Assembly: GCF_000620045.1 (NCBI RefSeq)
Contig: NZ_JHVH01000017.1
Span: 34,581 to 98,580 of the forward strand
DNA from: Halomonas halodenitrificans DSM 735
GTDB lineage: Bacteria > Pseudomonadota > Gammaproteobacteria > Pseudomonadales > Halomonadaceae
Direction of reading: 5' to 3'
DNA length: 64,000 bases
Both the position numbers and the translations under genes were made by a program. The notes under the pieces are model-generated. The model saw nothing but the letters and a program-made list of their open reading frames with translations. It was not told the DNA's origin and made no database searches. This document shows, piece after piece, positions 43,652-52,247 of the stretch (position 1 is its first letter; each line of letters begins with the position of its first letter).

Positions 43652-43680
43652 AAAATAAATGAATAGTCATTCACTTTCAA
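43652..43680 (-). promoter_or_regulatory. tetR-MFP-RND promoter with embedded operator
   Basis: Reading the minus strand, TTGAAA (43680-43675), a 17-bp spacer and TATTTT (43657-43652) form a good sigma-70 promoter. The spacer contains the dyad TGAATGACTATTCA (43673-43660), arms TGAAT/ATTCA, placed exactly where a TetR repressor would block RNA polymerase. The -10 lies 32 bp before ATG 43620. Confidence 0.75.
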
Positions 43681-43729
43681 CCGCCGACAATGGCCTGTCT
43701 GGCGGCTGACATCGTCGAGGCAGGGGCGC

Positions 43730-44884
43730 TTAGGGCGACGAATCCATGGGTGTCAGCCGGTAGATGGCGCCACTGGCGGCATCCTCGAGCAGGTAGATGG
43801 CGCCGGAGGGGGCTTGGCGTACATCGCGGATGCGGCCGACCTCGCCTTCCAGCAGGACTTCATGCTCCACTACCTCATCGGCTTCCAGGGCCAGGCGGAC
43901 CAGGCGCTCACTGGCCAGGCCACCGGCCAGGAAGTGTCCCTGCCAGGCGGAAAAGGTGTCGCCAGTGACCTCGGCGAGTCCCGAGGGGGCGAAGCGTCCT
44001 TCGAAGACATGCAGCGGGTCACGCATGCCCGGCGCACTATTACGTCCGATGGGCCGATTGGTGGCGTAGTCATTGCCGCGGCTGACCACCGGCCAGCCAT
44101 AGTTTTCGCCGCCGATCAGGCGGTTGAGCTCATCGCCGGTGCGGGGACCATGCTCTGTGGACCAGGGGAGGCCAGCGCCGGTAACCGTGAGCCCCTGAGG
44201 GTTGCGGTTACCCAGGGTGAACAATTCATCGAGTACCGCGGCATCGTCAACGAAGGGGTTGTCGGGCGGTACGCCGCCCGTTTCGGTCAGGCGCAGCACA
44301 CTGCCTGCATGATCGCCGCCATCCTGGGCGCGGGGCGGTGTGCGGCCACGGTCACCGATACTCATCAGCAGAGTACCGTCGTGCAGCCAGGCGAGCCGCG
44401 AGCCGTAGTGGCGCCCGGGAGCGGAGAAACGGTCCTGCACCAGCAGCGTCTCGATATGGGTCAGGGCATCGTTGGCCAGCCGTGCTCTGGAGAGAGTGGT
44501 GGCGCTGCCACCGTTACCGGACTGGCTCCAGGTAAAGTAGAGCCAGTCGTGCCCACCATCGCCGAAGCGCGGATGAAGGCTGAGATCGAGCAGGCCGCCC
44601 TGGCCGCGAGCACTCACCTCGGGAATTCCCTCCACGTGCGTCACCCGCCCCGCCTGGTCGATGCGGGCCAGGCGTCCCGGGCGCTCGCTGACCAGCAGGT
44701 CCCCGCCGGGCAGGAAGGCCAGCGACCAGGGGTGTGCCAGGCCCGAGGCGATGCGCTCAAGGCGTAGAGAGTAATGATCGCTCTCCAGGCCCTCGATCAG
44801 GGGCTCGGCGGCCTGGGGCTGAGCGTCGAGGGGCAGGCCGCTCAGCAACAGGGTGAGGGTCAACGTGCGCAATATCGCGGCCAT
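43730..44884 (-). CDS. Secreted PQQ-type soluble aldose sugar dehydrogenase
   Basis: This is a periplasmic six-bladed beta-propeller oxidoreductase of the YliI/Asd/GdhB family, using PQQ and calcium to oxidise aldoses. The 384-residue protein has a signal peptide (about 1-26). Family blocks are SGLAHPWSLAFLPGGDLLVSERPGRL, GGLLDLSLHP, HYGSRLAWLHDGTLLMSIGDRG, GNRNPQGLTV, STEHGPRTGDELNRLIGGENYGWP and RDVRQAPSGAIYLLED. The putative catalytic His is in the GRHYGSR and EHGPR regions. I chose ATG 44884 after AAGG. No PQQ synthesis genes are in the window. Confidence 0.9.
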   Translation of the reverse strand: MAAILRTLTLTLLLSGLPLDAQPQAAEPLIEGLESDHYSLRLERIASGLAHPWSLAFLPGGDLLVSERPGRLARIDQAGRVTHVEGIPEVSARGQGGLLDLSLHPRFGDGGHDWLYFTWSQSGNGGSATTLSRARLANDALTHIETLLVQDRFSAPGRHYGSRLAWLHDGTLLMSIGDRGRTPPRAQDGGDHAGSVLRLTETGGVPPDNPFVDDAAVLDELFTLGNRNPQGLTVTGAGLPWSTEHGPRTGDELNRLIGGENYGWPVVSRGNDYATNRPIGRNSAPGMRDPLHVFEGRFAPSGLAEVTGDTFSAWQGHFLAGGLASERLVRLALEADEVVEHEVLLEGEVGRIRDVRQAPSGAIYLLEDAASGAIYRLTPMDSSP

Positions 44885-44966
44885 AGGTGGACCTTGTTCA
44901 GGGATGAGTCGAGTCCTCATCCAGCAGCATAGGCCAATATTCGCTTATTCGATGCATCATGAGACA

Positions 44967-45003
44967 AGGCACTCGACGACGGCTTGAGGCCGTCTCAGTG
45001 CCT
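44967..45003. other. Long two-part inverted repeat upstream of radD
   Basis: AGGCACT-CGAC-GACGGC-TTGAG-GCCGTC-TC-AGTGCCT forms a hairpin with a 6-bp inner and a 7-bp outer stem separated by an internal loop. It lies in the 247-bp divergent gap between the sugar dehydrogenase and radD. It has no T-tract on either side, so a terminator role is doubtful. The rest of the gap shows no clear promoter. Confidence 0.5.
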
Positions 45004-45131
45004 GGCCGACACCGAGAGCGGTACGCGAGAGTGGTTTCGTCCGCTGTGCCCTTGCCGTGTTTGCGGGCCGGGCTGACGCGGCTACCGTCGCCCGGTAGAC
45101 TGGCGCCCCTCGTCAGTGTGGGAGATGGCCG

Positions 45132-47018
45132 ATGATCGACATGCCTGCGCCAAGCCTGCGCCCCTATCAACGGGAGGCGGTGGGCCGTGTCATCGAGCAC
45201 TTTCGTGAAAGCGACGACCCGGCGGTAGTAGTGCTGCCTACCGGCAGCGGCAAGTCGCTGGTGATCGCCGAGCTGGCCCGCCTGGCCCGCGGGCGGGTGC
45301 TGGCGCTGGCCCATGTGCGTGAGCTCGTGGAGCAGAATCACGCCAAGTACCTGGCCTATGGCCTCGAGGCCGATATCTTCAGTGCCGGCCTGGGACGCAA
45401 GGAGGCCGAGCGTCAGGTGGTGTTCGGTTCGGTGCAATCGGTGGTGCGAAGCCTGGATCGCTTCACTTCTCCGCCCCGGGAGCAGGGGGGCTTCACCCTG
45501 CTGGTGATCGACGAGTGTCACCGGGTCTCCCCGGCGGAGGATGCCAGCTATCGGCGGGTGATCGAGCAGTTGCGCCAGGCCAACCCGCGGCTCAAGGTGC
45601 TGGGGCTGACGGCTACCCCTTATCGGCTCGGTCAGGGCTTCATCTATCATCGCCACCATCACGGCATGGTGCGGGGCGAGGCCGACTGCTTCTTTCGGGC
45701 CTGTGTCTTCGAGCAGCCGCTGCGGCTGATGGTCAAGCAGGGCTATCTGGCCGAGCCGGCGAGGGTGGATGCCGCCGTGGAACGCTATGATTTCTCGACA
45801 CTGACGCCGACCACGAGCGGGCTCTTTCGAGAAGAGGAGCTCAACCGGGTGGTGGCAAGCCATCGCGCCACACCGGGCATCATTGCCGAAGTGATCGAGC
45901 GGGCCCGGGATCGCCGGGGCGTGATGCTGTTCGCCGCGAGCGTGGCCCATGCCGAGGAGATCCTTGGCTATCTGCCGGCGGCCGAGGCGGCGCTGATTAC
46001 CGGCGAGACGCCCTCCGCCGAGCGCGAGCGGATCATCGCTGCCTTCAAGACGCGCGAGCTGAAGTACCTGGTCAACGTGGCGGTGTTGACGACCGGCTTC
46101 GATGCCCCGCACGTGGATCTGATCGCGATCCTTCGCCCTACCGAGTCGGTGAGCCTCTACCAGCAGATCGTCGGCCGTGGGCTGCGCCTCTCGCCGGGCA
46201 AGCGCGACTGCCTGATCCTCGACTACGCAGGCAACCCCTGGGATCTGTATGCGCCGGAGGTGGGGTCGCCGAGGCCCGATTCCGACAGCGAGCCGGTACA
46301 GGTGCCGTGTCCGGCCTGCGGCCATGCCAACCTGTTCTGGGGCAAGCGGGATGGCGACCTGGTGGTCGAGCATTTCGGGCGTCGCTGCCAGGGGCTGGTG
46401 GAGGGCACCTCGGCCACTCCTGCCTTCCAGGAGCGGCGCGGCGCGGCATCGGGCGCCGGTAAGCAGTTTGGCGCGGCGTCGGGCGCTGTTAAGCCGTTTA
46501 GCGCGGCGTCGGGCGCTGTTAAAAAGCAGTGCGAGTTCCGCTTTCGCTTCAAGGTATGTGGCGATTGCGGCGCCGAGAATGATATCGCCGCCCGGCGCTG
46601 CCATGGCTGCGGCGTCCAGCTGGTGGACGCCGATGACAAGCTCAAGGAGGCGCTGCGCCTGCGTGACGCCCGGGTGCTGCGGGTGGCCGGCATGCAGTTG
46701 GAGGCCACCGTCAATGGCCGCGGCCTGCCCCGCCTCAAGGTGATCTACCATGACGAGGACGGTACGACGCTAGCCGAGTGGTTTGCCCTGGAGACCCCGG
46801 CCCAGCGGCGGGCCTTCGCCGCCGCTTTTCTTCGTCAGCACCTGCGCGCTCCGGGGGTGGCGTTCAACCCCATGACGCCCGAGGAAGTGGTCGCCGACGG
46901 CGGGCGCCTGCGCCATCCCGACTTCGTGGTGGGGCGCAAGGCAGGGCGCCACTGGCAGGTGCGCGAGAAACTCTTCGACTATGTCGGGCGTTATCGCAAG
47001 GCGGAGGAGGCGGGGTAG
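45132..47018 (+). CDS. radD: RadD/YejH-like superfamily 2 DNA helicase with a repeat insertion
   Basis: RadD is a DNA-repair helicase-like ATPase of the UvrB/RecG-type SF2 group that helps RecA strand exchange. Motifs are PTGSGKS (about 36-42), VIDECH (DECH 127-130), [11 protein letters not shown], then in domain 2 [12 protein letters not shown] and [13 protein letters not shown]. The C-terminal zinc-binding region has CPACG near 394 and CGDCG plus CHGCG near 476-495. Between the first and the later cysteine pairs there is a Gly/Ala/Ser/Lys insertion (about residues 437-466) built from three decapeptide repeats such as [10 protein letters not shown]. The 628 residues exceed E. coli RadD (586), largely through this. 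GGGAGA precedes ATG 45132. Confidence 0.85.
   Translation: MIDMPAPSLRPYQREAVGRVIEHFRESDDPAVVVLPTGSGKSLVIAELARLARGRVLALAHVRELVEQNHAKYLAYGLEADIFSAGLGRKEAERQVVFGSVQSVVRSLDRFTSPPREQGGFTLLVIDECHRVSPAEDASYRRVIEQLRQANPRLKVLGLTATPYRLGQGFIYHRHHHGMVRGEADCFFRACVFEQPLRLMVKQGYLAEPARVDAAVERYDFSTLTPTTSGLFREEELNRVVASHRATPGIIAEVIERARDRRGVMLFAASVAHAEEILGYLPAAEAALITGETPSAERERIIAAFKTRELKYLVNVAVLTTGFDAPHVDLIAILRPTESVSLYQQIVGRGLRLSPGKRDCLILDYAGNPWDLYAPEVGSPRPDSDSEPVQVPCPACGHANLFWGKRDGDLVVEHFGRRCQGLVEGTSATPAFQERRGAASGAGKQFGAASGAVKPFSAASGAVKKQCEFRFRFKVCGDCGAENDIAARRCHGCGVQLVDADDKLKEALRLRDARVLRVAGMQLEATVNGRGLPRLKVIYHDEDGTTLAEWFALETPAQRRAFAAAFLRQHLRAPGVAFNPMTPEEVVADGGRLRHPDFVVGRKAGRHWQVREKLFDYVGRYRKAEEAG
46441..46530. 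repeat. 30-bp tandem repeat array in radD
   Basis: Three 30-bp units start at 46441, 46471 and 46501. Each opens with GCGCGGC(A/G)TCGGGCGC, a GCGC/GCGC stem around the octamer GGC(A/G)TCGG. The flanking pair extends the stem in every unit with changing bases: G-C (46440/46457), G-T (46470/46487) and A-T (46500/46517). The next pair is C-G, T-G and T-G. The frame is kept ([30 protein letters not shown]). The period and loop octamer match the array in ribF. Confidence 0.95.
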
Positions 47019-47066
47019 GGCGAACGCCCAGCGCCAGGCGCGTATCGCGGCGAGGGTGTCGGTGCC

Positions 47067-47366
47067 TCAGGCGCGCGGGCCGCTGTCGTCGCTGTCCTGA
47101 GCGTCGCGCTGTTCCTGCTCCTGAAGATAGCGATCGCGATGGGCGCTGGAGCAGAACCATTCGCCAGTCGCACGCTGCGCGTCATTCTCCGGTACATGCA
47201 CCTGGCACCAGGCACAGCGCACCATCTGGTTGCCCCCGGAGGCGTCGCGGTCGCCTTCCAGGAGTTCCTCACGGCCCAGTTTCCATTCCCGGTACATGCG
47301 GTACAGCTTGAGGCCGGCCAGGAACAGCACGGCGAAGATGATCAGGCGTATTATCAAGAGGTTCAT
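47067..47366 (-). CDS. PP0621-type small membrane-anchored zinc-ribbon-like protein
   Basis: This 99-residue protein has one N-terminal hydrophobic helix (LLIIRLIIFAVLFLAGLKLYRMY, about residues 3-24). A short charged linker follows. The cytoplasmic motif MVRCAWCQVHVPENDAQRATGEWFCSSAHRDRYL has three cysteines and a histidine in a treble-clef-like pattern (CxxC...C..aH). This matches the PP0621/MYND-like family found beside BamD or NadE genes in pseudomonads; its function is unknown. I chose ATG 47366 after GGGAG. The same frame upstream is antisense to nadE and not coding. Confidence 0.82.
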   Translation of the reverse strand: MNLLIIRLIIFAVLFLAGLKLYRMYREWKLGREELLEGDRDASGGNQMVRCAWCQVHVPENDAQRATGEWFCSSAHRDRYLQEQEQRDAQDSDDSGPRA

Positions 47367-47396
47367 CCGGGTAGCTCCCAGGTGGGGTGGTCGGCT

Positions 47397-47425
47397 TTGC
47401 CAGTCGGCCGCCCATGCGGGACAAT
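47397..47425 (+). promoter_or_regulatory. nadE promoter
   Basis: TTGCCA (47397-47402), a 17-bp spacer and GACAAT (47420-47425) lie 37 bp before the nadE ATG in the 96-bp divergent gap. The -35 matches the sigma-70 consensus at five of six positions. Confidence 0.6.
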
Positions 47426-47462
47426 GAAGGCATCCACTGATTCTCGAGAGATTTCCAAGCCC

Positions 47463-49094
47463 ATGCAAGACTTGACGCTGGTGATGGCTCAGCTGGACCC
47501 CCTGGTAGGGGACATTCCCGGCAATACCGATCGTGCCATCGAGGCGGTGCGCGAGGCGCGCATCGAGCATGGCGCCGATATCGTGGTGCTGCCCGAACTC
47601 TGTCTGACCGGCTACCCGCCGGAGGACCTGCTGTTGCGCCCCTCGATGGAGAGTCGCCTGCGTGAGGCGCGTGCCCATATGGCGGCGAAGGTGGTGCGCG
47701 ACGTGCTGGTGATCGTCGGCTACTCCGGCCGTCGCGAAGGGCGGCTCTGGAACCTGGCCGGGGTGCTCTTCGATGGCGAATGGCTGGGGGAATATGCCAA
47801 GCAGGCATTGCCCAACTATGAGGTGTTCGACGAGCAGCGATATTTCGCCCGCGGCAGCGAACCGTTGGTGTTCGAGCACCGAGGCGCGAAGCTGGGCCTG
47901 CTGATCTGTGAGGACCTCTGGGAAGAGGCGCCGGCGCGGCAGGCGAAGGCGGCCGGTGCCGAGATTCTGGTCAGCCTCAATGCCTCGCCCTTCCACCAGG
48001 ACAAGCCCGCCGAGCGTCTGCGCCTGCTTGAGGAGAGGGCCGCCGCGGTGTCACTGCCTATCGTCTATGTCAACCAGATTGGCGGCCAGGACGAGCTGGT
48101 ATTCGATGGTGGCTCGGCCTGTGTGGACGCCGCCGGCGAGTTGCGGGTACAGGCACCGCACTGGGGAGTAGGTCTGATGCCGGTGCAGTTTATCCTCCAG
48201 CAGGATGGCTGGGTCCCCCAGGCCGGCGAGACCGAACCCGACGTGGAACCGGAGGAGAACCTCTACTGCGCCCTGGTGACCGGCCTGCGTGACTACGTCA
48301 ACAAGAGCGGGTTCGAGGGCGTGGTGCTGGGACTTTCGGGAGGCATCGACTCCGCCCTGTCACTGGCCATTGCCGTGGATGCCCTGGGCCCGCAACGGGT
48401 GCAGGCGGTCATGATGCCTTATCACTACACCGCGGATATCTCCCGGCAGGATGCCGCCGAGCAGGCCGAGATGCTGGGCGTTCACTACGAGGTCATGCCC
48501 ATCGAGCCGATGGTGGAGGCCTTCATGGGGACACTTTCCGACATCTTCGAGGGCACGGCCCGGGATGCCACCGAGGAGAACCTGCAGTCGCGCTGCCGCG
48601 GCGTGCTGTTGATGGCAATCTCCAACAAGAAGGGCCTGATGGTGCTGACCACCGGCAACAAGAGCGAGCTGGCGGTGGGCTACTCTACCCTCTACGGGGA
48701 TATGGTGGGTGGCTACAATGCCATCAAGGATGTCTACAAGACCTGGGTCTATCGTCTGTCGCGCTGGCGCAATACCCAGTCGTCGGCAATTCCCGAGCGG
48801 GTGATCGAGCGTCCGCCTTCGGCGGAGCTGGCGCCGGATCAGAAGGACAGCGACTCGCTGCCCGATTACGACACCCTGGACGCCATCCTGGTCCGCTATA
48901 TCGAGGGCGACATGAGTGCCGAGGCGATCATCGAGGCGGGCTTCGACCGTGACGATGTCTATCGGGTGGTCAAGCTGGTGGATCGCTGCGAGTACAAGCG
49001 TCGCCAGGCGCCGGTGGGAGTACGGGTTACTCGCCGCGGCTTCGGTCGCGACCGTCGCTATCCCATCGTCAACGGCTGGCAGCCGGGGGAGTAA
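47463..49094 (+). CDS. nadE: Glutamine-dependent NAD+ synthetase
   Basis: NadE amidates nicotinic acid adenine dinucleotide to NAD+. The 543-residue protein is the two-domain type. The nitrilase-like glutaminase domain (about 1-265) has catalytic Glu in VLPELCLTGYP, Lys in AKQALPNYEVFDEQRYF and Cys about 149 in LLICEDLWEE. The synthetase domain has the PP-loop VLGLSGGIDSALS (about 293) and TTGNKSELAVGYSTLYGDMVGGY. I chose ATG 47463; a frame opening from 47139 overlaps the opposite gene and is not used. It ends at a strong bidirectional terminator. Confidence 0.96.
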   Translation: MQDLTLVMAQLDPLVGDIPGNTDRAIEAVREARIEHGADIVVLPELCLTGYPPEDLLLRPSMESRLREARAHMAAKVVRDVLVIVGYSGRREGRLWNLAGVLFDGEWLGEYAKQALPNYEVFDEQRYFARGSEPLVFEHRGAKLGLLICEDLWEEAPARQAKAAGAEILVSLNASPFHQDKPAERLRLLEERAAAVSLPIVYVNQIGGQDELVFDGGSACVDAAGELRVQAPHWGVGLMPVQFILQQDGWVPQAGETEPDVEPEENLYCALVTGLRDYVNKSGFEGVVLGLSGGIDSALSLAIAVDALGPQRVQAVMMPYHYTADISRQDAAEQAEMLGVHYEVMPIEPMVEAFMGTLSDIFEGTARDATEENLQSRCRGVLLMAISNKKGLMVLTTGNKSELAVGYSTLYGDMVGGYNAIKDVYKTWVYRLSRWRNTQSSAIPERVIERPPSAELAPDQKDSDSLPDYDTLDAILVRYIEGDMSAEAIIEAGFDRDDVYRVVKLVDRCEYKRRQAPVGVRVTRRGFGRDRRYPIVNGWQPGE

Positions 49095-49124
49095 GGGGCG
49101 AAACGTGAACGCGAAGGCTTGAAG

Positions 49125-49161
49125 AAACATCGGCGCTGCCAGAGGCAGCGCCGATGTTTTT
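49125..49161. terminator. Bidirectional terminator between nadE and bamD
   Basis: AAACATCGGCGCTGCC / GGCAGCGCCGATGTTT (49125-49140, 49144-49159) is a perfect 16-bp stem with loop AGA, ending TTTTTA on the plus strand and GTTTC on the minus strand. It lies between two convergent genes. Confidence 0.9.
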
Positions 49162-49188
49162 ACACGCTCGAAAAACCGGCCGGGAGTG

Positions 49189-50067
49189 TCAGGCAGAGAT
49201 CGGTTCGGCCTTCACGCGGTCTGGTTCGAAGGTGCGGCCACGCAGCTGCTCGTGATCCGGCGCGTTGTCGATCAACACCCGGAGTGACTCCCGGGCACGG
49301 TCGCGCATCTCGAGGCCCAGATAGCCTTCGACCATGATTGCCAGGGCGTCGCGGGTGGCTTCGCTTTTGGGGTAGTTCTCGACCACCCAGCGGCCACGCT
49401 CCACGGCGGCGAGATAGGCGCCACGGCGCATGTAATAGTCGGCCACGTGCAGCTCATGGCGTGACAGCAGATTACGCAGGTAGACGATGCGCTGGCGAGC
49501 GTCCGGTGCGTACTGGCTGTCGGGATAGAGGCGAATAAGTTCGCGGAAGTCGCCGTAGGCATCGCGGGAGGCGCCCAGGTCACGCTTGGAGATATCGATC
49601 AGCTTGAGGCGCTCGAGGCTGAAGCGGCCCGCCTGCCAGGCCGCCAGCCCGCGCATGTAGAGCGCATAATCGGCCTGGGGATGGCTGGGGTGAAGGCGGA
49701 TAAAGCGGTTGGCCGCCGCACGAGTGGCTTCCCAGTCGCTGATTTCGTAATAGGCGTAGATCAGTTCCAGCTGCGCCTGTTCGGCATGAGCGCCGAACGG
49801 GAAGCGGGTGTCGAGGGCCTCGAGTCGGGAGACGGCGGCGGTGAAACTGCCACTGTCCAGGGATTCGCGCGCCTCTTCGTAGAGTTCACGCTCATCGAGG
49901 TTGGCATATTCGACCTCTTCATCCGCAACCCGCTGGGAAGCAGCATCTGGACTGCCCACTTCGTCGCCAGAGTCATCGGGGCCGCCGCCGAACAGGGAGC
50001 AGCCGGTCAGCAGGCCGGTGGCCAGAAGCAGGGCTGCGAAACGGGTAGGGGAATTGGAAACGCGCAT
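49189..50067 (-). CDS. bamD: Outer membrane assembly lipoprotein BamD (ComL)
   Basis: BamD is an essential lipoprotein of the BAM complex that inserts beta-barrel proteins. It has signal peptide and lipobox LLATGLLTGC (Cys23). An acidic linker (GGGPDDSGDEVGSPDAA) is followed by about five TPR-like helical repeats from residue 55 to 280. Signature segments are EARESLDSGSFTAAVSRLEALDTRFPFG and YPDSQYAPDARQRIVYLRN. I chose ATG 50067 behind GAGGATCACG (292 residues, longer than E. coli 245 because of the linker and tail). It is divergent from rluD, as in E. coli. Confidence 0.95.
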   Translation of the reverse strand: MRVSNSPTRFAALLLATGLLTGCSLFGGGPDDSGDEVGSPDAASQRVADEEVEYANLDERELYEEARESLDSGSFTAAVSRLEALDTRFPFGAHAEQAQLELIYAYYEISDWEATRAAANRFIRLHPSHPQADYALYMRGLAAWQAGRFSLERLKLIDISKRDLGASRDAYGDFRELIRLYPDSQYAPDARQRIVYLRNLLSRHELHVADYYMRRGAYLAAVERGRWVVENYPKSEATRDALAIMVEGYLGLEMRDRARESLRVLIDNAPDHEQLRGRTFEPDRVKAEPISA

Positions 50068-50104
50068 CGTGATCCTCGTGTCAAACAACGCGGACGGGCC
50101 GTGT

Positions 50105-50161
50105 TAGAATCGGCTCTGAACCCGCACACTATAAAGCACTGCGTGGCAAAACGCAGTGCTT
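50105..50161 (+). promoter_or_regulatory. rluD promoter region and leader hairpin
   Basis: TAGAAT (50105-50110) is a likely -10 with only a weak -35 (TCAAAC). Downstream, AAGCACTGCGT / ACGCAGTGCTT (50134-50144, 50151-50161) is a perfect 11-bp stem with loop GGCAAA that ends 43 bp before the rluD ATG. There is no T-tract after it on the plus strand. The hairpin would sit in the 5' leader of the rluD-pgeF message. Confidence 0.55.
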
Positions 50162-50204
50162 GGCGGCGCCTCGATCCCGATCCTCGTAAACGGTCATTCT
50201 CTTC

Positions 50205-51164
50205 ATGTCCCAGACACTCGAAGCACAGCAGCGTGTTCCCGATGCCATGGCCGGCCAGCGGCTCGACCAGGCCGCGGCGGAGCTTTTCGCCGATTTCTCC
50301 CGAGAGCGCCTGAAGGCCTGGATCAAGGCCGGCGACCTGACCCTGAACGAGCGGCAGGCCCGCCCCAGAGACAAGGTGTATGGCGGCGAATGGCTACGCC
50401 TCTGTACCGAGGTCGAGGACGATACCCGTTTCGAACCCGAGGACATCCCCCTGGATGTGGTGCACGAGGACGACCAGGTACTGGTGATCAACAAGCCCCC
50501 GGGGCTGGTGGTGCACCCGGCGGCGGGCAACCCGGACGGGACCCTGCTCAATGCCCTGCTGCATCATGATCCGGCGCTGGCTTCGGTGCCGCGGGCCGGC
50601 ATCGTCCATCGCCTGGACAAGGACACCAGTGGCCTGATGGTGGTGGCCAGAACGCTGGCCGCCCAGACGGCGTTGGTGGAGCAGCTGCAGGCGCGCACGG
50701 TGTCTCGAGAGTACGATGCGATCAGCGTCGGGGTGATGACTGCCGGCGGTACGGTGGATGCACCGATCGGGCGGCATCCCAAGGATCGCAAGCGTCAGGC
50801 GGTGACCGCCTCCGGCAAGCCGGCGGTGACCCATTACCGGGTGGTGGAACGCTTTCGTGCCCATACCCATGTGCGCTGTCGGTTGGAGACCGGCCGTACC
50901 CACCAGATCCGCGTGCATCTCGCGCATCTGCGCTATCCACTGGTCGGCGATCCGGTCTATGGCGGTCGCCTGAAGCTACCCGCCGGTGCCTCGGATACGC
51001 TCAAGGATATCCTGCGCGAGTTTCCGCGCCAGGCACTGCACGCTCGCCGGCTGGCGTTCGTACATCCGGAAAGCGGGGAAAGGGTCGGCTTTCGGGCCGC
51101 TTTGCCGGATAACTTGCTGACGCTGCTCGACTACCTGCGCGATGACCATCAGACGATGCGTTGA
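50205..51164 (+). CDS. rluD: 23S rRNA pseudouridine synthase D
   Basis: RluD makes pseudouridines 1911, 1915 and 1917 in helix 69 of 23S rRNA. The 319-residue protein has an N-terminal S4 RNA-binding domain (about 15-75, [24 protein letters not shown]). The RluA-type catalytic domain has Asp about 138 in [16 protein letters not shown], with [13 protein letters not shown] and GDPVYGG. It is followed by pgeF 25 bp on, the usual rluD-pgeF(yfiH)-clpB order. Confidence 0.96.
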   Translation: MSQTLEAQQRVPDAMAGQRLDQAAAELFADFSRERLKAWIKAGDLTLNERQARPRDKVYGGEWLRLCTEVEDDTRFEPEDIPLDVVHEDDQVLVINKPPGLVVHPAAGNPDGTLLNALLHHDPALASVPRAGIVHRLDKDTSGLMVVARTLAAQTALVEQLQARTVSREYDAISVGVMTAGGTVDAPIGRHPKDRKRQAVTASGKPAVTHYRVVERFRAHTHVRCRLETGRTHQIRVHLAHLRYPLVGDPVYGGRLKLPAGASDTLKDILREFPRQALHARRLAFVHPESGERVGFRAALPDNLLTLLDYLRDDHQTMR

Positions 51165-51189
51165 ACCCAGCTGCACCGAGGAAACTGCC

Positions 51190-51945
51190 ATGAGCGATGC
51201 TCCCGATCTGCGGCCCACCTTGATCCTGCCCGACTGGCCGGCGCCCACCTCAGTGGGAGCCTTCGTCACCACACGTGAGACCGGACCCAGCCAGGGGGAT
51301 TTCGCCTGTTTCAATCCGGCCGACCACGTGGGTGACAACGTCGACCATGTGGCGCTGTGCCGGCGCCTGCTGAACAAGCAGGTCGATGAGCAGCGACCAC
51401 TGCTGTGGCTCAACCAGGTGCATGGCGCCCGGGTGCAGCAGACCTACGCCGCCGAGCCGCCCGAGGCCGATGCCGCGGTGGCCTTCGATCGGAGTCATGG
51501 CTGTGTGGTGCTGACCGCCGACTGCCTGCCGGTATTTTTCTGCGACCGCCGAGGTGAGCGCGTGGCGGTGGCCCACGCCGGCTGGCGCGGGTTGGCCGGC
51601 GGCGTGCTCGAGGCCACGGTAGCGGCACTGGGGGTTCCCCCCGAGGAACAGCTGGCCTGGCTGGGCCCGGCGATCTCCAATGCCCAGTTCGAGGTCGGGC
51701 CCGAGGTCTACCAGGCCTTCGTGGGCGTGCACCCCGAGGCCGTCGATGCCTTCGATCCCAGCCCCTATCGCCTGAACCACTACATGGCCGATCTCTATCG
51801 CCTGGCGCGTTTGCGCCTGGAACGCCTGGGCGTCTCCCATATCAGCGGCGGCCACTTCTGCACCGCCTGCGAATCGCGCTTCTACTCCCACCGCCGTGAT
51901 GATGGCCATACGGGCAGAATGGCCAGTGTAATCTGGCTGCGCTGA
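51190..51945 (+). CDS. pgeF: Peptidoglycan editing factor PgeF (YfiH)
   Basis: PgeF is a multicopper-oxidase-like fold protein that removes wrongly incorporated L-Ser from UDP-MurNAc precursors. Some homologues act as purine nucleosidases. The 251-residue protein keeps the metal ligands: His in NQVHGARV, Cys in TADCLPVFFCD and His in VAHAGWRGLAGG. C-terminal FCTACESRFYSHRRDDGHTGRMAS is also typical. I chose ATG 51190 behind GAGGAA (MSDAPDLRPT); a start at 51142 overlaps rluD and lacks a ribosome binding site. It is co-transcribed with rluD. Confidence 0.94.
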   Translation: MSDAPDLRPTLILPDWPAPTSVGAFVTTRETGPSQGDFACFNPADHVGDNVDHVALCRRLLNKQVDEQRPLLWLNQVHGARVQQTYAAEPPEADAAVAFDRSHGCVVLTADCLPVFFCDRRGERVAVAHAGWRGLAGGVLEATVAALGVPPEEQLAWLGPAISNAQFEVGPEVYQAFVGVHPEAVDAFDPSPYRLNHYMADLYRLARLRLERLGVSHISGGHFCTACESRFYSHRRDDGHTGRMASVIWLR

Positions 51946-51961
51946 TCCGTTCGGGGAACAG

Positions 51962-52100
<139 letters not shown>

Positions 52101-52148
52101 CCAGCCTTGATCTGCGTCAACTTGTCATACGCCCCTCCCGGCCGCTGA

Positions 52149-52177
52149 CTTGAAACCCGCTCGACGTGTCGCCATTT
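52149..52177 (+). promoter_or_regulatory. Sigma-32 (heat-shock) promoter of clpB
   Basis: CTTGAAA (52149-52155) matches the sigma-32 -35 consensus exactly. After a 14-bp spacer, CGCCATTT (52170-52177) matches CCCCATNT at all but one position. It lies 70 bp before the clpB ATG, as expected for a heat-shock chaperone. Confidence 0.88.
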
Positions 52178-52247
52178 ACGATATCAAGACATTAACAGGG
52201 TCAAGCGGGGCGTCCGACCGTCTCGCCATCCCGATGGAGGACGTGAC

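Noticed and set aside
43621..43680. TTG start at 43680 for the TetR gene
   Set aside because: This TTG is part of the -35 box of a convincing promoter, and the first 20 codons cover the promoter and operator.
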